A program made the position numbers and the translations under genes. This document shows positions 44,662 through 53,794 of a stretch of 64,000 nt of DNA, piece after piece (within the stretch, counting starts at the first letter, position 1; each line of letters opens with the position of its first letter). The DNA is from Paraburkholderia sp. LEh10 (GTDB lineage Bacteria > Pseudomonadota > Gammaproteobacteria > Burkholderiales > Burkholderiaceae), in contig NZ_JAGIPX010000034.1 of assembly GCF_017814945.1 (NCBI RefSeq), positions 25,379 to 89,378 on the forward strand, in the 5' to 3' direction. Under the pieces are notes generated by a model. It ran no database searches and had not been told where the DNA came from. It worked only from the letters and a program-made list of their open reading frames with translations.

Positions 44662-44909
44662 GACTAACGTCTCACGCGCATCGTGCTCCCGCGTTGCAAG
44701 CCACGCCCTCGAATATCCCACGCCCCTGTGCGGCAAACCTATGTGTGCCTTCGCGCCACACAGGACACCTTCGCTGCGCGACATGCCTGCTCGGTGCGGG
44801 CGCTGCCCTGTGATGCGCGACAACCAACATATTTTTGCCGCAAAAGGCGCTGAAACATCAGGGATGGTTAGCTGTTGTGCGAGCGCATGAAGTGGGTGAG
44901 GCGTTCAAA
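44662..44909. other. Spacer between inverted repeat arms
   Basis: About 250 bp of noncoding sequence between the two repeat arms; nothing recognised in it. Overlapping open frames are shadows without ribosome sites. Confidence 0.5.
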
Positions 44910-45125
44910 TTGCGCGTTGGCAATCAACGTGGGCCAACGCATTGCCGTGAGAAGTATGGGGACGTTGAGGGCCCGTGGGTGACGGTCAATGGTTGGAGGT
45001 GTGAGCGGCTTTCTTTGCCTACTTTCTTTGCCGCGGCAAAGAAAGTAGGTGCCGCCCCGCACAGGGGCAACGCCTGCGCCGCGATGCGCTATCGCGGATG
45101 CCAGCGTAGGGGCAAAGCGAATACG
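44910..45125 (-). repeat. Dispersed repeat, right inverted copy
   Basis: Reverse-oriented copy of the 44455-44661 element with its own perfect 32-bp palindrome at 45018-45049 (CCTACTTTCTTTG... compensated on both arms relative to the left copy's CTTACTTTCTTTG...). The paired changes keep the hairpin perfect. Confidence 0.8.
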
Positions 45126-45211
45126 TCGCGGATGCCCGCGCAGGAGCAAAGCAAACCGCCTCGCAAATGCCCGCGACAGCGCCAAACCAAACCAAACCAC
45201 AGCCCCTCCCC

Positions 45212-46438
45212 TTACTCCCGCCCACCCGCAAGAGACCTTTCCAACGCCGCAACCCCAGCCGGCAAATCCACCTGAACCCCAAGCTCGATCATCGAGCGCC
45301 CAAACGCATGCAGCGTTCGAAACAGATTATGAGCGCGAGCCTGCTCGCCCATCTGCCCGATCCGCACGATCGGCAACCCGAACGATCCCGAAATCTCGAC
45401 CTGGTGATGACGTGAAATATGCGTACAGATATCGCCCGGCGTAAGCCCGGGCTTCTGCTTCGTCGGCACTTCGATACCGACCACTGAGTTCAGCCGGCAT
45501 TCGGCGGGCGCGTACAGCGCGAGGCCCATCGCGCTGATGCCCGCCTGCAAGGCAAGCGAGCACTTCAAATGGCGCGCGAAGCGCTTCTCCAGCGTCTCAG
45601 CGCAGACGAGCCGCAGCGCCTCGTGCAGCGCCAGCACGCCCGACACGGGCGCCGTATAGTGATAGCCCGCGTTGTGCCAGAAATTCTCGGCGAGCGATGC
45701 ATCGAGGCACCAGTGTGCGCTCGCCTGCCGGCGCCCTTTCACGCGCTCCCACGCCGCATCGGAAAACGCGATCAGCGACACGCCCGGAATCGACGACAGC
45801 CCCTTCTGCCCGCCCGTGATCACGGCATCGATGCCCCATGCGTCCATGTCGAGCGGCATCGTCGAGAGCGTGCACACGGCATCGACGATGACGAGCGCGC
45901 CCGCCTTCTTCGCGAGCGCGGCAATCTCCTTCAGGTGATAGTTCCAGACAGTGTTCGACGTCTCGCCCTGCACGATCGTCACGATCTCAGGACGCACGCG
46001 GCGAATCGCCTCTTCGACCTGTTCGAGCGTCGCGACCGCACGGTCCGCGACTTCGAGCAGCGACACGTCCGCGCCGACGCGCCGCCCCATCTCGGCCATC
46101 CGCGCGCTGAAAAAGCCGTTCTTGATGCTCAGCACGCGCGTGCCGGACCACGCGAGGTTGGAGATCGCCATTTCCATCGCCGCCGAGCCCGGACCCGCAA
46201 CGCCCAGCACCCACTTCGAGTTCGTCTGGAACACGTAGCGGGCCATCGTCTTCACCTGTCCGACCACCTTGGCCATCGTGTTGCCCAGATGGTTGATAAC
46301 GATCGCATTCGCCTTCGCGACGGCGGCGGGAATCGGCACGGGGCCGGCGCCCATCATCAGCAGTGGTTCTTCGGGAAGAATCGCATCGAGCGATTCGACT
46401 TCAGGACAAGGAACGACGGTGGACGTTGTAATGGTCAT
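45212..46438 (-). CDS. Class V PLP-dependent aminotransferase (alanine/serine-glyoxylate type)
   Basis: A 408-residue enzyme: LLMMGAGPVPIPAAVAKANA near the start, VIVDAVCTLSTMPLDMDAW and the PLP Lys in AVITGGQKGLSSIPGVSL. The family includes alanine-, serine- and ureidoglycine-glyoxylate aminotransferases; the choice is not resolvable here. ATG at 46438. It lies between the dispersed repeat and an aspT/asdA pseudogene on the same strand. Confidence 0.85.
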   Translation of the reverse strand: MTITTSTVVPCPEVESLDAILPEEPLLMMGAGPVPIPAAVAKANAIVINHLGNTMAKVVGQVKTMARYVFQTNSKWVLGVAGPGSAAMEMAISNLAWSGTRVLSIKNGFFSARMAEMGRRVGADVSLLEVADRAVATLEQVEEAIRRVRPEIVTIVQGETSNTVWNYHLKEIAALAKKAGALVIVDAVCTLSTMPLDMDAWGIDAVITGGQKGLSSIPGVSLIAFSDAAWERVKGRRQASAHWCLDASLAENFWHNAGYHYTAPVSGVLALHEALRLVCAETLEKRFARHLKCSLALQAGISAMGLALYAPAECRLNSVVGIEVPTKQKPGLTPGDICTHISRHHQVEISGSFGLPIVRIGQMGEQARAHNLFRTLHAFGRSMIELGVQVDLPAGVAALERSLAGGRE

Positions 46439-46596
46439 GATCGGTGCGCATCAAACGGTAGTGAGCATTGACAGAAACGACCCGCCACGCGCAGCAGCAC
46501 CTGCGGGCGGCGGACCGTCGTTCGATCATTCACCGATACGCGCAATTGCGCAAGCTTTCCGACTGATTCAGCGACGCTCGCACAGTCGCGCTCCCA

Positions 46597-47983
46597 TCAC
46601 TTGACCTCTTTTCGCTGGAACTTCTTGCCCGTCTCCTTCCTGTAGCGCTCGACGTATTCGTCCGTGAGCTTGCGGATCGCGCGCCCGTTCTTCCGATAGT
46701 CCGACTCGTTGAGATGCCAGCGACACGCGCCCCGACGGATGCTTCGTGCCGAAGCCCATGCCCGGCAGCAGCACGACGCGCGCATCGGCCGGGAGGCGAA
46801 ACAGCAGCGCGGACGCCTCGGCGTGCTTCAACAGCCAGTCGACGAGCTCGCGGCCATATGCGCGCTCGCCGAAATACTCCATGTCGATGATCGTGTAGTA
46901 GTCGACCTGGTTCGCGTCCTTCTCGTCGAACGCCATGCCGATTTCCTCGAACAGCGCGCGCTTGCGGAGCGGATCAGGCGCTTCAATGCGTTCTTGTAGG
47001 CGTCCGGCGTCTCCATCAGCGAGAACAGCGAGAACAGCACCATCTGCACCTGTTGCGGCGCCGACGGGCCCGCCGTGTGATCGAGCGCGACGGTGCGGCT
47101 GTCGGCGACCAGCCGGTCGATGAACTTCAGCTTGTCCGGCTCCGTCATGATCGACTCGTAGCGCTTGTGCAGGATTTTCTTCGTGTCCTTCGGCAGCTCC
47201 GCGATCAGCTTGTCGAGAAGGTTGTCCTTGTGCGTCGCGATCGTGCCGAGACGCCAGCCCGTCGCACCGAAATACTTCGAATACGAGTACACGAGAATCG
47301 TGTTCTTCGGCGCGAGCGCGAACAGCGACACGAAGTCGTCGGCGAACGTGCCGTAGACGTCGTCGGTGAGCAGGACCAGGTCCGGGCGCTCCTTGACGAT
47401 TTCCGTAACGTATTCGAGGCTCTCGTCGCTGATCTTCACGGAAGGCGGATTGCTCGGATTCACGAGGAAGAACACCTTCACCTTCGGGTCGCGCAGCTTG
47501 TCGAGTTCCGCTTTCGAGTACTGCCAGTTGTTCTCGACGTCGGCGTCCAGGTTGACGACGTTCAGTTCGTAGTCGTTGAGCGTCGGTATCTCGATGTACG
47601 GCGTAAAGATCGGGCAGCCGAGCGCGATGGTATCGCCCGCCTTGATCAGATGGTGCAGCAGGACGACGGCGACCATCACGAGCGTCAGCACTGAGACGAT
47701 CTCGACGATGGACAACAGCCCGTAGCGCCATCCGCGCCCGATGTTGGCGAAGAACTGCGCCCCCCGTAAAGCCGGGCGCGAAGATGAACAGCGCGAACGC
47801 AATGTTCTTCAGGTCGGGCGCGACGCGCGCGCCCGTTTGGCCGAGCAGCAACGACACGATCAACGTGCCGCACACGCCGCCCAACTGGATGGGTCCGATC
47901 TTGAACGCGCCAATCAGGTATCCGGGCGCAAGACTCGCGAACAGCGCAATCTCCGGCGGAGACTTAAGCAATTCGGCAACCAT
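46597..47983 (-). pseudogene. aspT'-'asdA fusion pseudogene (aspartate antiporter start, aspartate 4-decarboxylase end)
   Basis: From 47983 the sequence encodes the N-terminus of an AspT-type aspartate:alanine antiporter (LLKSPPEIALFASLAPGYLI, IQLGGVCGTLIVSLLLGQTG). After a frameshift at a G6 run (about 47760-47765) it continues AQFFANIGRGW and passes near 47640 directly into aspartate 4-decarboxylase (KAGDTIALGCPIFTPYIEIP to NTILVYSYSKYFGATGWRLG). Further frameshifts near 46970 and 46712 interrupt the decarboxylase end (ALFEEIGMAFDEKDANQVDY; LNESDYRKNGRAIRKLTDEY). About half of each gene is missing. A normal aspT-asdA pair carries out a proton-motive aspartate decarboxylation cycle. Confidence 0.85.
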
Positions 47984-48564
47984 GTCCGGATTTCCCGCAA
48001 AGCGGATCGTTGTATGAATCTTTTTAAGAAGATTCGGCGCGCGATTATCCGCGCGAGATTAAATCGCGATTAATGAAAGCGCGCGCAGCTAATCGACGGA
48101 TTAACCGGCGTCATTCGAAACGGAATGTATTGCGCCGCGCGGACACATTGGCGTCATATCGGGGCGGCGTGTTCGTCGAGCAGCCGGGAATCAGCTGGTG
48201 TTGATTTCGTTGACAGACATCGTTCTCCCGCGAAATTGTCCAACAACAGTGAACACGGCGGGGTTTCGTCCGATGTTTTTTATGTCCGTGTTTTTGAATC
48301 TTGCGAAATGACAAGCAGGATTTCGTAAAATGACAGGAAAATGGCCTTTTTACATTCGCGAAATAGCGTCATCGTTTTCATAAATATTGTAATCCTCAGC
48401 GACTGTCAATATTATTTTTGAGCCGGATCTGCAAGATTCGAGGGCCGGAGATCATTCGCAATCTGCCGGTTTGACACCCGCCAAGGCCAACGCAGCGCTC
48501 CCTGCCGCAGGCCACAGCCGGGCTAACGACGCGCGGCGGCACCGCGCACCACGAGGGCGCCAAC
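47984..48564. other. Low-GC intergenic region
   Basis: 580 bp, clearly AT-richer than neighbours, between the aspT'-'asdA remnant and the LysR gene. It contains two direct repeats AAATGACA at 48306-48313 and 48328-48335 (22 bp apart) and a T-rich stretch 48410-48420. Likely promoter/operator sequence; no gene seen. Confidence 0.5.
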
Positions 48565-49551
48565 ATGAATCAGATCTACGCAATGCGGGTCTTTGTCCGG
48601 GTCGCCGAAACGCAGAGCTTCAGGCGGGCGGCCCAGCAACTCAAAGTGTCGAATGCGCTCGTCACGCGTTCGATCGCCACGCTGGAGGCGCATCTGCACG
48701 CGCGCCTCATCAATCGCACCACGCGCAACCTGTCGCTGACGGAGGCAGGCACGCACTATCTGGAAGGCTGCCGCGGGCTGCTCGAAGAGCTCGATCATCT
48801 GGAAGGTTCCGTGGCGGGCACCGAGCGCGAGCCGGGCGGCACGCTGCGCGTCGTCGCATCGGGTGCGCTGTCGCCGCAGTCGCTCACGCAACTGCTCGAC
48901 GGCTACCGCCGGCGCTACCCGAAGGTGCGCATCCGCCTGACGCTCGCCGAGCGCTCGGCGCACCTGATCGAAGACGGCTACGACGCCGGCCTGTTCGTCG
49001 CCGGCCCTGCGCCGGCGGGCGCGGCCCCGGACACCGACAGCGTCGAGCTGTCCTTCGCGACCCAGCGCCTCGTGCCATGCGCCGCGCCGTCATATCTGGC
49101 GGCGCGCGAAGAGCCGCGCCATCCCGGGCAGCTCGCGCTGCATGCGTGCATCTCGACGCCCTCCGACCAGCGCGCTCCGACCGTCTGGCATTTCGTCGGC
49201 AGCGAAGGCGATACGCAACCCGTCGCGCTCGATCCTGCCTACACGGTCAACAGCGCATTGCTCGTGCGGCTTGCGGCGCTCGCGGGGATGGGCATCGCGG
49301 TGCTGCCGGAATCCCTCGTGGCCGATGACTTCGCAACGGGCGCACTGAAGCGCATCATGCCGGGCTATACAGTCGACGAATCGCAGGCGAAGGTCTCGCT
49401 CGTCTATCCGCGTCGCCGGCATTTGCCCGTCAAGACGCGCGCGTTCGTCGACTACACGCTCGAACACGCGGGTTGCGCGCCGTCGGAGATTCCCGCCGGC
49501 GCGCATGCGATCGTCGCGCACGACCTGCATATCGCGCGGCACGCTTCATGA
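48565..49551 (+). CDS. LysR-family transcriptional regulator
   Basis: A 328-residue regulator: winged helix at 1-60 (MRVFVRVAETQSFRRAAQQL, NRTTRNLSLTEAG) and a periplasmic-binding-like effector domain (about 90-300). It precedes ldhA by 52 bp on the same strand, so it may be cotranscribed with and regulate it, unlike the usual divergent LysR layout. The effector is unknown. Confidence 0.9.
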   Translation: MNQIYAMRVFVRVAETQSFRRAAQQLKVSNALVTRSIATLEAHLHARLINRTTRNLSLTEAGTHYLEGCRGLLEELDHLEGSVAGTEREPGGTLRVVASGALSPQSLTQLLDGYRRRYPKVRIRLTLAERSAHLIEDGYDAGLFVAGPAPAGAAPDTDSVELSFATQRLVPCAAPSYLAAREEPRHPGQLALHACISTPSDQRAPTVWHFVGSEGDTQPVALDPAYTVNSALLVRLAALAGMGIAVLPESLVADDFATGALKRIMPGYTVDESQAKVSLVYPRRRHLPVKTRAFVDYTLEHAGCAPSEIPAGAHAIVAHDLHIARHAS

Positions 49552-49603
49552 GCCGCGCGCAGTTGCCCAGGTTCCGATCGCGACCCACGGGAGGCCAGTG
49601 ACC

Positions 49604-50611
49604 ATGCGCATGATCCTGTTCAGCAGCCGGCAATACGACGTCGAGACGTTCACGGAAGCGAACGCCGCTTTCCAGTACGAGCTGCACTTCCACGAGTCGC
49701 ATCTCGAAGCGGACACGGCCGCGCTCGCCGAAGGCTATGACGTGGTGTGCCCGTTCGTCAACGACACCGTCGACGCCGCGACGCTCGAACGCCTGCATGC
49801 GGGCGGCACGCGGCTCATCGCGCTGCGCTCGGCGGGCTTCAATCACGTCGATCTCGCGGCCGCGCAGCGGCTCGGCATCGCGGTGGTCAGAGTGCCCGCC
49901 TATTCACCGTACGCGGTGGCCGAGCACGCAGTCGGGCTGATCCTCGCGCTGAACCGGAAGCTGGCGCGCGCCGTCGCCCGCACGCGCGAGGGCGATTTCT
50001 CGCTGAACGGGCTGCTCGGCTTCGACCTGCACGGCAAGACGGTCGGCGTGATCGGCACGGGCACCATCGGCCGCTGCTTCGCGCGCATCATGGCGGGCTT
50101 CGGCATGCAGGTGCTCGCGCACGATCCCGGCCCGCCCGCGACGGAGCTGCTCGCGCTCGGCGGACGCTACGTGCCGCTTGATACGCTGCTCGCGGATTCG
50201 GATGTGGTGAGCCTGCATTGCCCGCTGCTGCCGTCGACGTATCACCTGATCGACAGCCGCGCGCTCGCGAAGATGAAGCGCGGCGCGATGCTGATCAACA
50301 CGGGGCGCGGCGGGCTCGTCGAAAGCAATGCGCTGGTCGGCGCGCTCAAGAGCGGCCAGTTGGGACATCTCGGGCTCGACGTGTATGAGGAAGAAGGCGG
50401 CATCTTCTTCGAGGATCATTCGAATCTGCCGCTGCAGGACGACGTGCTCGCGCGTCTGTTGATGTTTCCCAATGTGATCGTGACCGCGCATCAGGCGTTT
50501 TTCACGCGCGAGGCGATGTCCGAGATCGCGCAGACCACACTGGCCAATGTCGAGGCATGGCGCGACGGCACGCCGCGCAATGTCGTCGAAGCGCCGCCGG
50601 CGAGTGGTTAA
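49604..50611 (+). CDS. ldhA: D-lactate dehydrogenase (2-hydroxyacid family)
   Basis: NAD-dependent reduction of pyruvate to D-lactate. The 335-residue protein has the Rossmann motif VGVIGTGTIGRCFARIM, catalytic Arg in SAGFNHVDL context, Glu in DVYEEEGGIFFEDHSN and His in VTAHQAFFT, matching E. coli LdhA-type enzymes. ATG at 49604 with GGGAGG upstream; an in-frame ATG at 49505 overlaps the LysR gene and is less likely. Confidence 0.9.
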   Translation: MRMILFSSRQYDVETFTEANAAFQYELHFHESHLEADTAALAEGYDVVCPFVNDTVDAATLERLHAGGTRLIALRSAGFNHVDLAAAQRLGIAVVRVPAYSPYAVAEHAVGLILALNRKLARAVARTREGDFSLNGLLGFDLHGKTVGVIGTGTIGRCFARIMAGFGMQVLAHDPGPPATELLALGGRYVPLDTLLADSDVVSLHCPLLPSTYHLIDSRALAKMKRGAMLINTGRGGLVESNALVGALKSGQLGHLGLDVYEEEGGIFFEDHSNLPLQDDVLARLLMFPNVIVTAHQAFFTREAMSEIAQTTLANVEAWRDGTPRNVVEAPPASG

Positions 50612-50655
50612 AGCGCAATGCGGGCCGTCGTCCGCCCGCCCGCATTGCGCTACGT

Positions 50656-51213
50656 TCAGTTGCGCGGCAACGCGCCCGCGCTGTTCGGGCCGGGCCGCAA
50701 AGCGGTGCGTGCATCATCGGGCGCGCCGCAGTATTGACGCAGCAGCGCGGCCTCGCGCTCGTGCACTTCGACGGGGAACCACACGGCGCCCGCCGCCAGC
50801 ATGTAGCGCGCGCGATGCTGCCCGTTGCGAAACGTGACCACGCCCTCGTGCTCGAGTCTCAACAGGCCGAGAAGTCCGGGCGCACGACGCGTCGTGATCG
50901 TCACGTAGGGCATCTGCGGAATGCGCGCATTCGACGGATCGAGGAATTCGCGGATGCCACGCATCTTGCCCTGATGCCATTCGTGCACGGGACGCAGCAC
51001 ATAGTCGGTCTCGTCGCGATCCGCGCAGGCAATCAGTTTGCGCGCATCAACCAGCACGACCTGATGCCGCGTGCCGTCCGTGTTGAAGACGCGTTTCAGG
51101 CGTACGGAACCATAAGGAGGATGATCATGCAACGGAACGATCCAGACGGGCTCGTTGCCGGATGACGGCGATGCCGCAGCAGACGGTGTGGGAAATTCCA
51201 TCAGTGATGACAT
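50656..51213 (-). CDS. FiwA-like plasmid fertility inhibition factor family protein
   Basis: A 185-residue protein: VWIVPLHDHPPYGSVRLKRV, RHQVVLVDARKLI, HEWHQGKMRGIREFLDPSNA, VTITTRRAPGLLGLLRLEHE and FRNGQHRARYMLAAGAVWFP. The NGQHRARY segment recalls ParB/Srx-like folds, and the overall pattern fits the FiwA fertility-inhibition family of IncP plasmids, to my recollection. On a chromosome its role would be unknown. Convergent with ldhA. Confidence 0.5.
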   Translation of the reverse strand: MSSLMEFPTPSAAASPSSGNEPVWIVPLHDHPPYGSVRLKRVFNTDGTRHQVVLVDARKLIACADRDETDYVLRPVHEWHQGKMRGIREFLDPSNARIPQMPYVTITTRRAPGLLGLLRLEHEGVVTFRNGQHRARYMLAAGAVWFPVEVHEREAALLRQYCGAPDDARTALRPGPNSAGALPRN

Positions 51214-51477
51214 AGGGCGTACTCCATGCGCCGGTGCGTGCGCGCGCCCTGGCTGTTCGAAATCCGCCTAAGCTACGAGTCGATTGTGAAAACCGCGTGA
51301 CGTGGCGGCAAGCAATTCGCGCTGCATCGCCGCCCGTTGGTCCTGCATCGAAGCTCAGGCTCCTGCTTCATGTTTAGCGGTCGTTTGGCGCACTTCTTTA
51401 GGGTCTCCGCGCGCGCCCGCTTTGGTCCAATGCTCTTCAATCCAGTCTAGGCCGTTCAAGCAACGGCAGCGGAGAGA

Positions 51478-52347
51478 ATGATGGCTATCGAACGGTTCGG
51501 CGAAAACGTGCGCATTGAAAGTGCACAAAACTACCCAACTACACAAAACCAGCAAGTTGCGGTCCAGCTCGATGCCGTCGCAACGATCGTGATCGATCGT
51601 CCGGCGCGCCGCAACGCCGTCGACCGCCCGACAGCCGACGCGCTGTCCGCTGCGTTCCGCCGCTTCGAAGCGAACGACGCGTGGCGCGTGGCCGTGCTGA
51701 CAGGCGCGGGCGGCACGTTTTGCGCAGGCGCGGACCTCACTGCTCTTCAAGACGATGAGCGGCGCAACGAATTGCATGCGGACGGCAGCGGTCCCGGCCC
51801 GATGGGACCGACGCGGATGATGTTCACAAAGCCCGTAATCGCTGCGATTGCGGGCCATGCGGTGGCGGGCGGCCTGGAGCTGGCGGCGATGTGCGATCTG
51901 CGCGTGGTCGAAGCGGACGCGGTGCTCGGCGTGTTCTGCCGGCGTGTCGGCATTCCGCTGATCGATGGCGGAACGATCCGGCTGCCGCGTCTGATCGGCC
52001 AGTCGCGCGCGCTCGATCTGATCCTGACGGGCCGCGCCGTCTACGCCGACGAAGCGCTCGCGTTCGGTCTGGCCAACCGCGTCGTGCCCAGCGGCGCTGC
52101 GCGCGCCGCCGCCGAGCAGCTGGCCGCCGAACTGGCCGCCTTGCCGCAAGCCGCACTGCTCGCGGACCGGCGCTCGGTCTACGAGAACAGCGCATCCGGC
52201 GATCTGCCCGAAGCGCTGCGCCGCGAGGGCGCGGGCGGCTACCGGGCCGTGTTCGCGCAAGGCCTCGCCGGCGCGGCTGCGTTCGCGGCGGGAGCGGGCC
52301 GCCACGGGAGCGCGCTCAGCAATCCGTCTGACAAAAAAGTCCCCTGA
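51478..52347 (+). CDS. Crotonase/enoyl-CoA hydratase family protein
   Basis: A 289-residue enzyme with crotonase oxyanion-hole segments TGAGGTFCAGADLTAL and GHAVAGGLELAAMCDLRVVE. The family hydrates or isomerises acyl-CoA; the catalytic Glu pair position appears replaced by VGIPLIDGGTIRLPRL, which resembles non-hydratase members, so the reaction is uncertain. Start ATG at 51478 or 51481 after GGAGAG. Followed by an MFS gene. Confidence 0.85.
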   Translation: MMAIERFGENVRIESAQNYPTTQNQQVAVQLDAVATIVIDRPARRNAVDRPTADALSAAFRRFEANDAWRVAVLTGAGGTFCAGADLTALQDDERRNELHADGSGPGPMGPTRMMFTKPVIAAIAGHAVAGGLELAAMCDLRVVEADAVLGVFCRRVGIPLIDGGTIRLPRLIGQSRALDLILTGRAVYADEALAFGLANRVVPSGAARAAAEQLAAELAALPQAALLADRRSVYENSASGDLPEALRREGAGGYRAVFAQGLAGAAAFAAGAGRHGSALSNPSDKKVP

Positions 52348-52553
52348 AACAAGGCACTTTCCTGGTGCGCCTGCACCGCAATCGACGCAATACAAAACAG
52401 TCCGCCCGGCGCGCAGCACGACGCTTTTGGCTTCGGTACAATCCCTTACTGATTTACCCTTGCCGACGCCTGCGCACTCGTCCCGAAAGCGCGCGGCGGC
52501 GATGCGAACGGCACGCTCATCCGCCGGCGCACCCGTCCCGTGAAAGTCCCATC

Positions 52554-53711
52554 ATGCCCTTGCCCTTGCTTGCACTTGCCGTTGCCGCCTTTGGAATCGG
52601 TACCACCGAGTTCGTCATCATGGGGCTGCTGCCCGATGTCGCGCGCGATCTGAGCGTGTCGATTCCGGCTGCGGGCATGCTGGTGTCCGCGTATGCGTTA
52701 GGCGTGACGATCGGCGCGCCGATCGTCGCGATTGCCGTCGCGAACATGCCACGCAAGAAGGCGCTGATGAGCCTGATCGGCATATTCATCGTCGGCAATC
52801 TGCTGTGCGCGATCGCGCCCGGCTACGCGGTGCTGATGGCCGCGCGCATCGTCACGGCGTTCTGTCATGGCGCGTTCTTCGGCATCGGCTCCGTCGTCGC
52901 GGCGGGGCTCGTCGCGCCGAACCGCCGCGCGCAGGCGATTGCGCTGATGTTCACGGGCCTCACGCTGGCGAACGTGCTCGGCGTGCCCCTCGGCACGGCG
53001 CTCGGCCAGGCGGTCGGCTGGCGCGCGACGTTCTGGGCCGTGACGGGCATCGGCGTGATTGCGGCTGTCGCGCTCGCGCTGTGCCTGCCGTCGAAGATCG
53101 CGATGCAGAAGGCGAGCCTCGTTCACGAATTCACCGTATTGAAGAATCCGCAGGTGCTGATGGTGCTGGGCACGAGCGTGCTCGCATCGGCGAGCCTGTT
53201 CTCGACGTTCACGTACATCACGCCGATTCTCGAAGACGTGACGGGCTTCACGCCGCATGCCGTCACGATGGTGCTGCTGCTGTTCGGTCTCGGACTGACG
53301 GTCGGCAGCACGCTCGGCGGCAAGCTCGCGGACTGGCGCCCCGTGCAGTCGCTGCTGTCGTTCCTGCTGGCGATCGTCGCGATCCTGTCGATCTTCGCGA
53401 TTACGATGCACAGCGAAATCCCCGCGATGATCACGATTTTCCTGTGGGGCGTGCTCGCGTTCGCGATCGTGCCGCCGCTGCAGATGCTGATCGTCGACCG
53501 GGCGAGCAACGCGCCGAATCTGGCCTCGACGCTCAATCAAGGCGCCTTCAACCTGGGGAACGCGACGGGCGCATGGCTCGGCGGCATGGCGATCGGCGCG
53601 GGCGCGCCGCTCACGTCGCTGCCCTGGGTCGGCGTCGCGACGGCGGCCGCCGCCGTCGCGCTGACGTGGTGGTCGGTGTCGCTGGACCGTCGTCTGCCCG
53701 TGGCGGGCTGA
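52554..53711 (+). CDS. MFS transporter (AraJ/YdhP-like)
   Basis: A 385-residue 12-helix exporter with the FGIGTTEFVIMGLLPDVARD helix-1 signature of AraJ/YdhP-type drug or purine exporters. The frame is open to 52365 but the ATG at 52554 gives the conserved start. Substrate unknown. Confidence 0.9.
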   Translation: MPLPLLALAVAAFGIGTTEFVIMGLLPDVARDLSVSIPAAGMLVSAYALGVTIGAPIVAIAVANMPRKKALMSLIGIFIVGNLLCAIAPGYAVLMAARIVTAFCHGAFFGIGSVVAAGLVAPNRRAQAIALMFTGLTLANVLGVPLGTALGQAVGWRATFWAVTGIGVIAAVALALCLPSKIAMQKASLVHEFTVLKNPQVLMVLGTSVLASASLFSTFTYITPILEDVTGFTPHAVTMVLLLFGLGLTVGSTLGGKLADWRPVQSLLSFLLAIVAILSIFAITMHSEIPAMITIFLWGVLAFAIVPPLQMLIVDRASNAPNLASTLNQGAFNLGNATGAWLGGMAIGAGAPLTSLPWVGVATAAAAVALTWWSVSLDRRLPVAG

Positions 53712-53794
53712 ACGCCGAGCGGATATATCCGGCGCGTGCACCCCGTCATCAGCGGGTGCGCGCGGCATGCGGGCGTAGTAGCATCTCGCCCGTT

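Noticed and set aside
46568..47983. A 471-codon single open frame across the aspT/asdA remnant
   Set aside because: Only its first and some later parts are in the biologically meaningful frame; the middle is a shadow of the decarboxylase in another frame.
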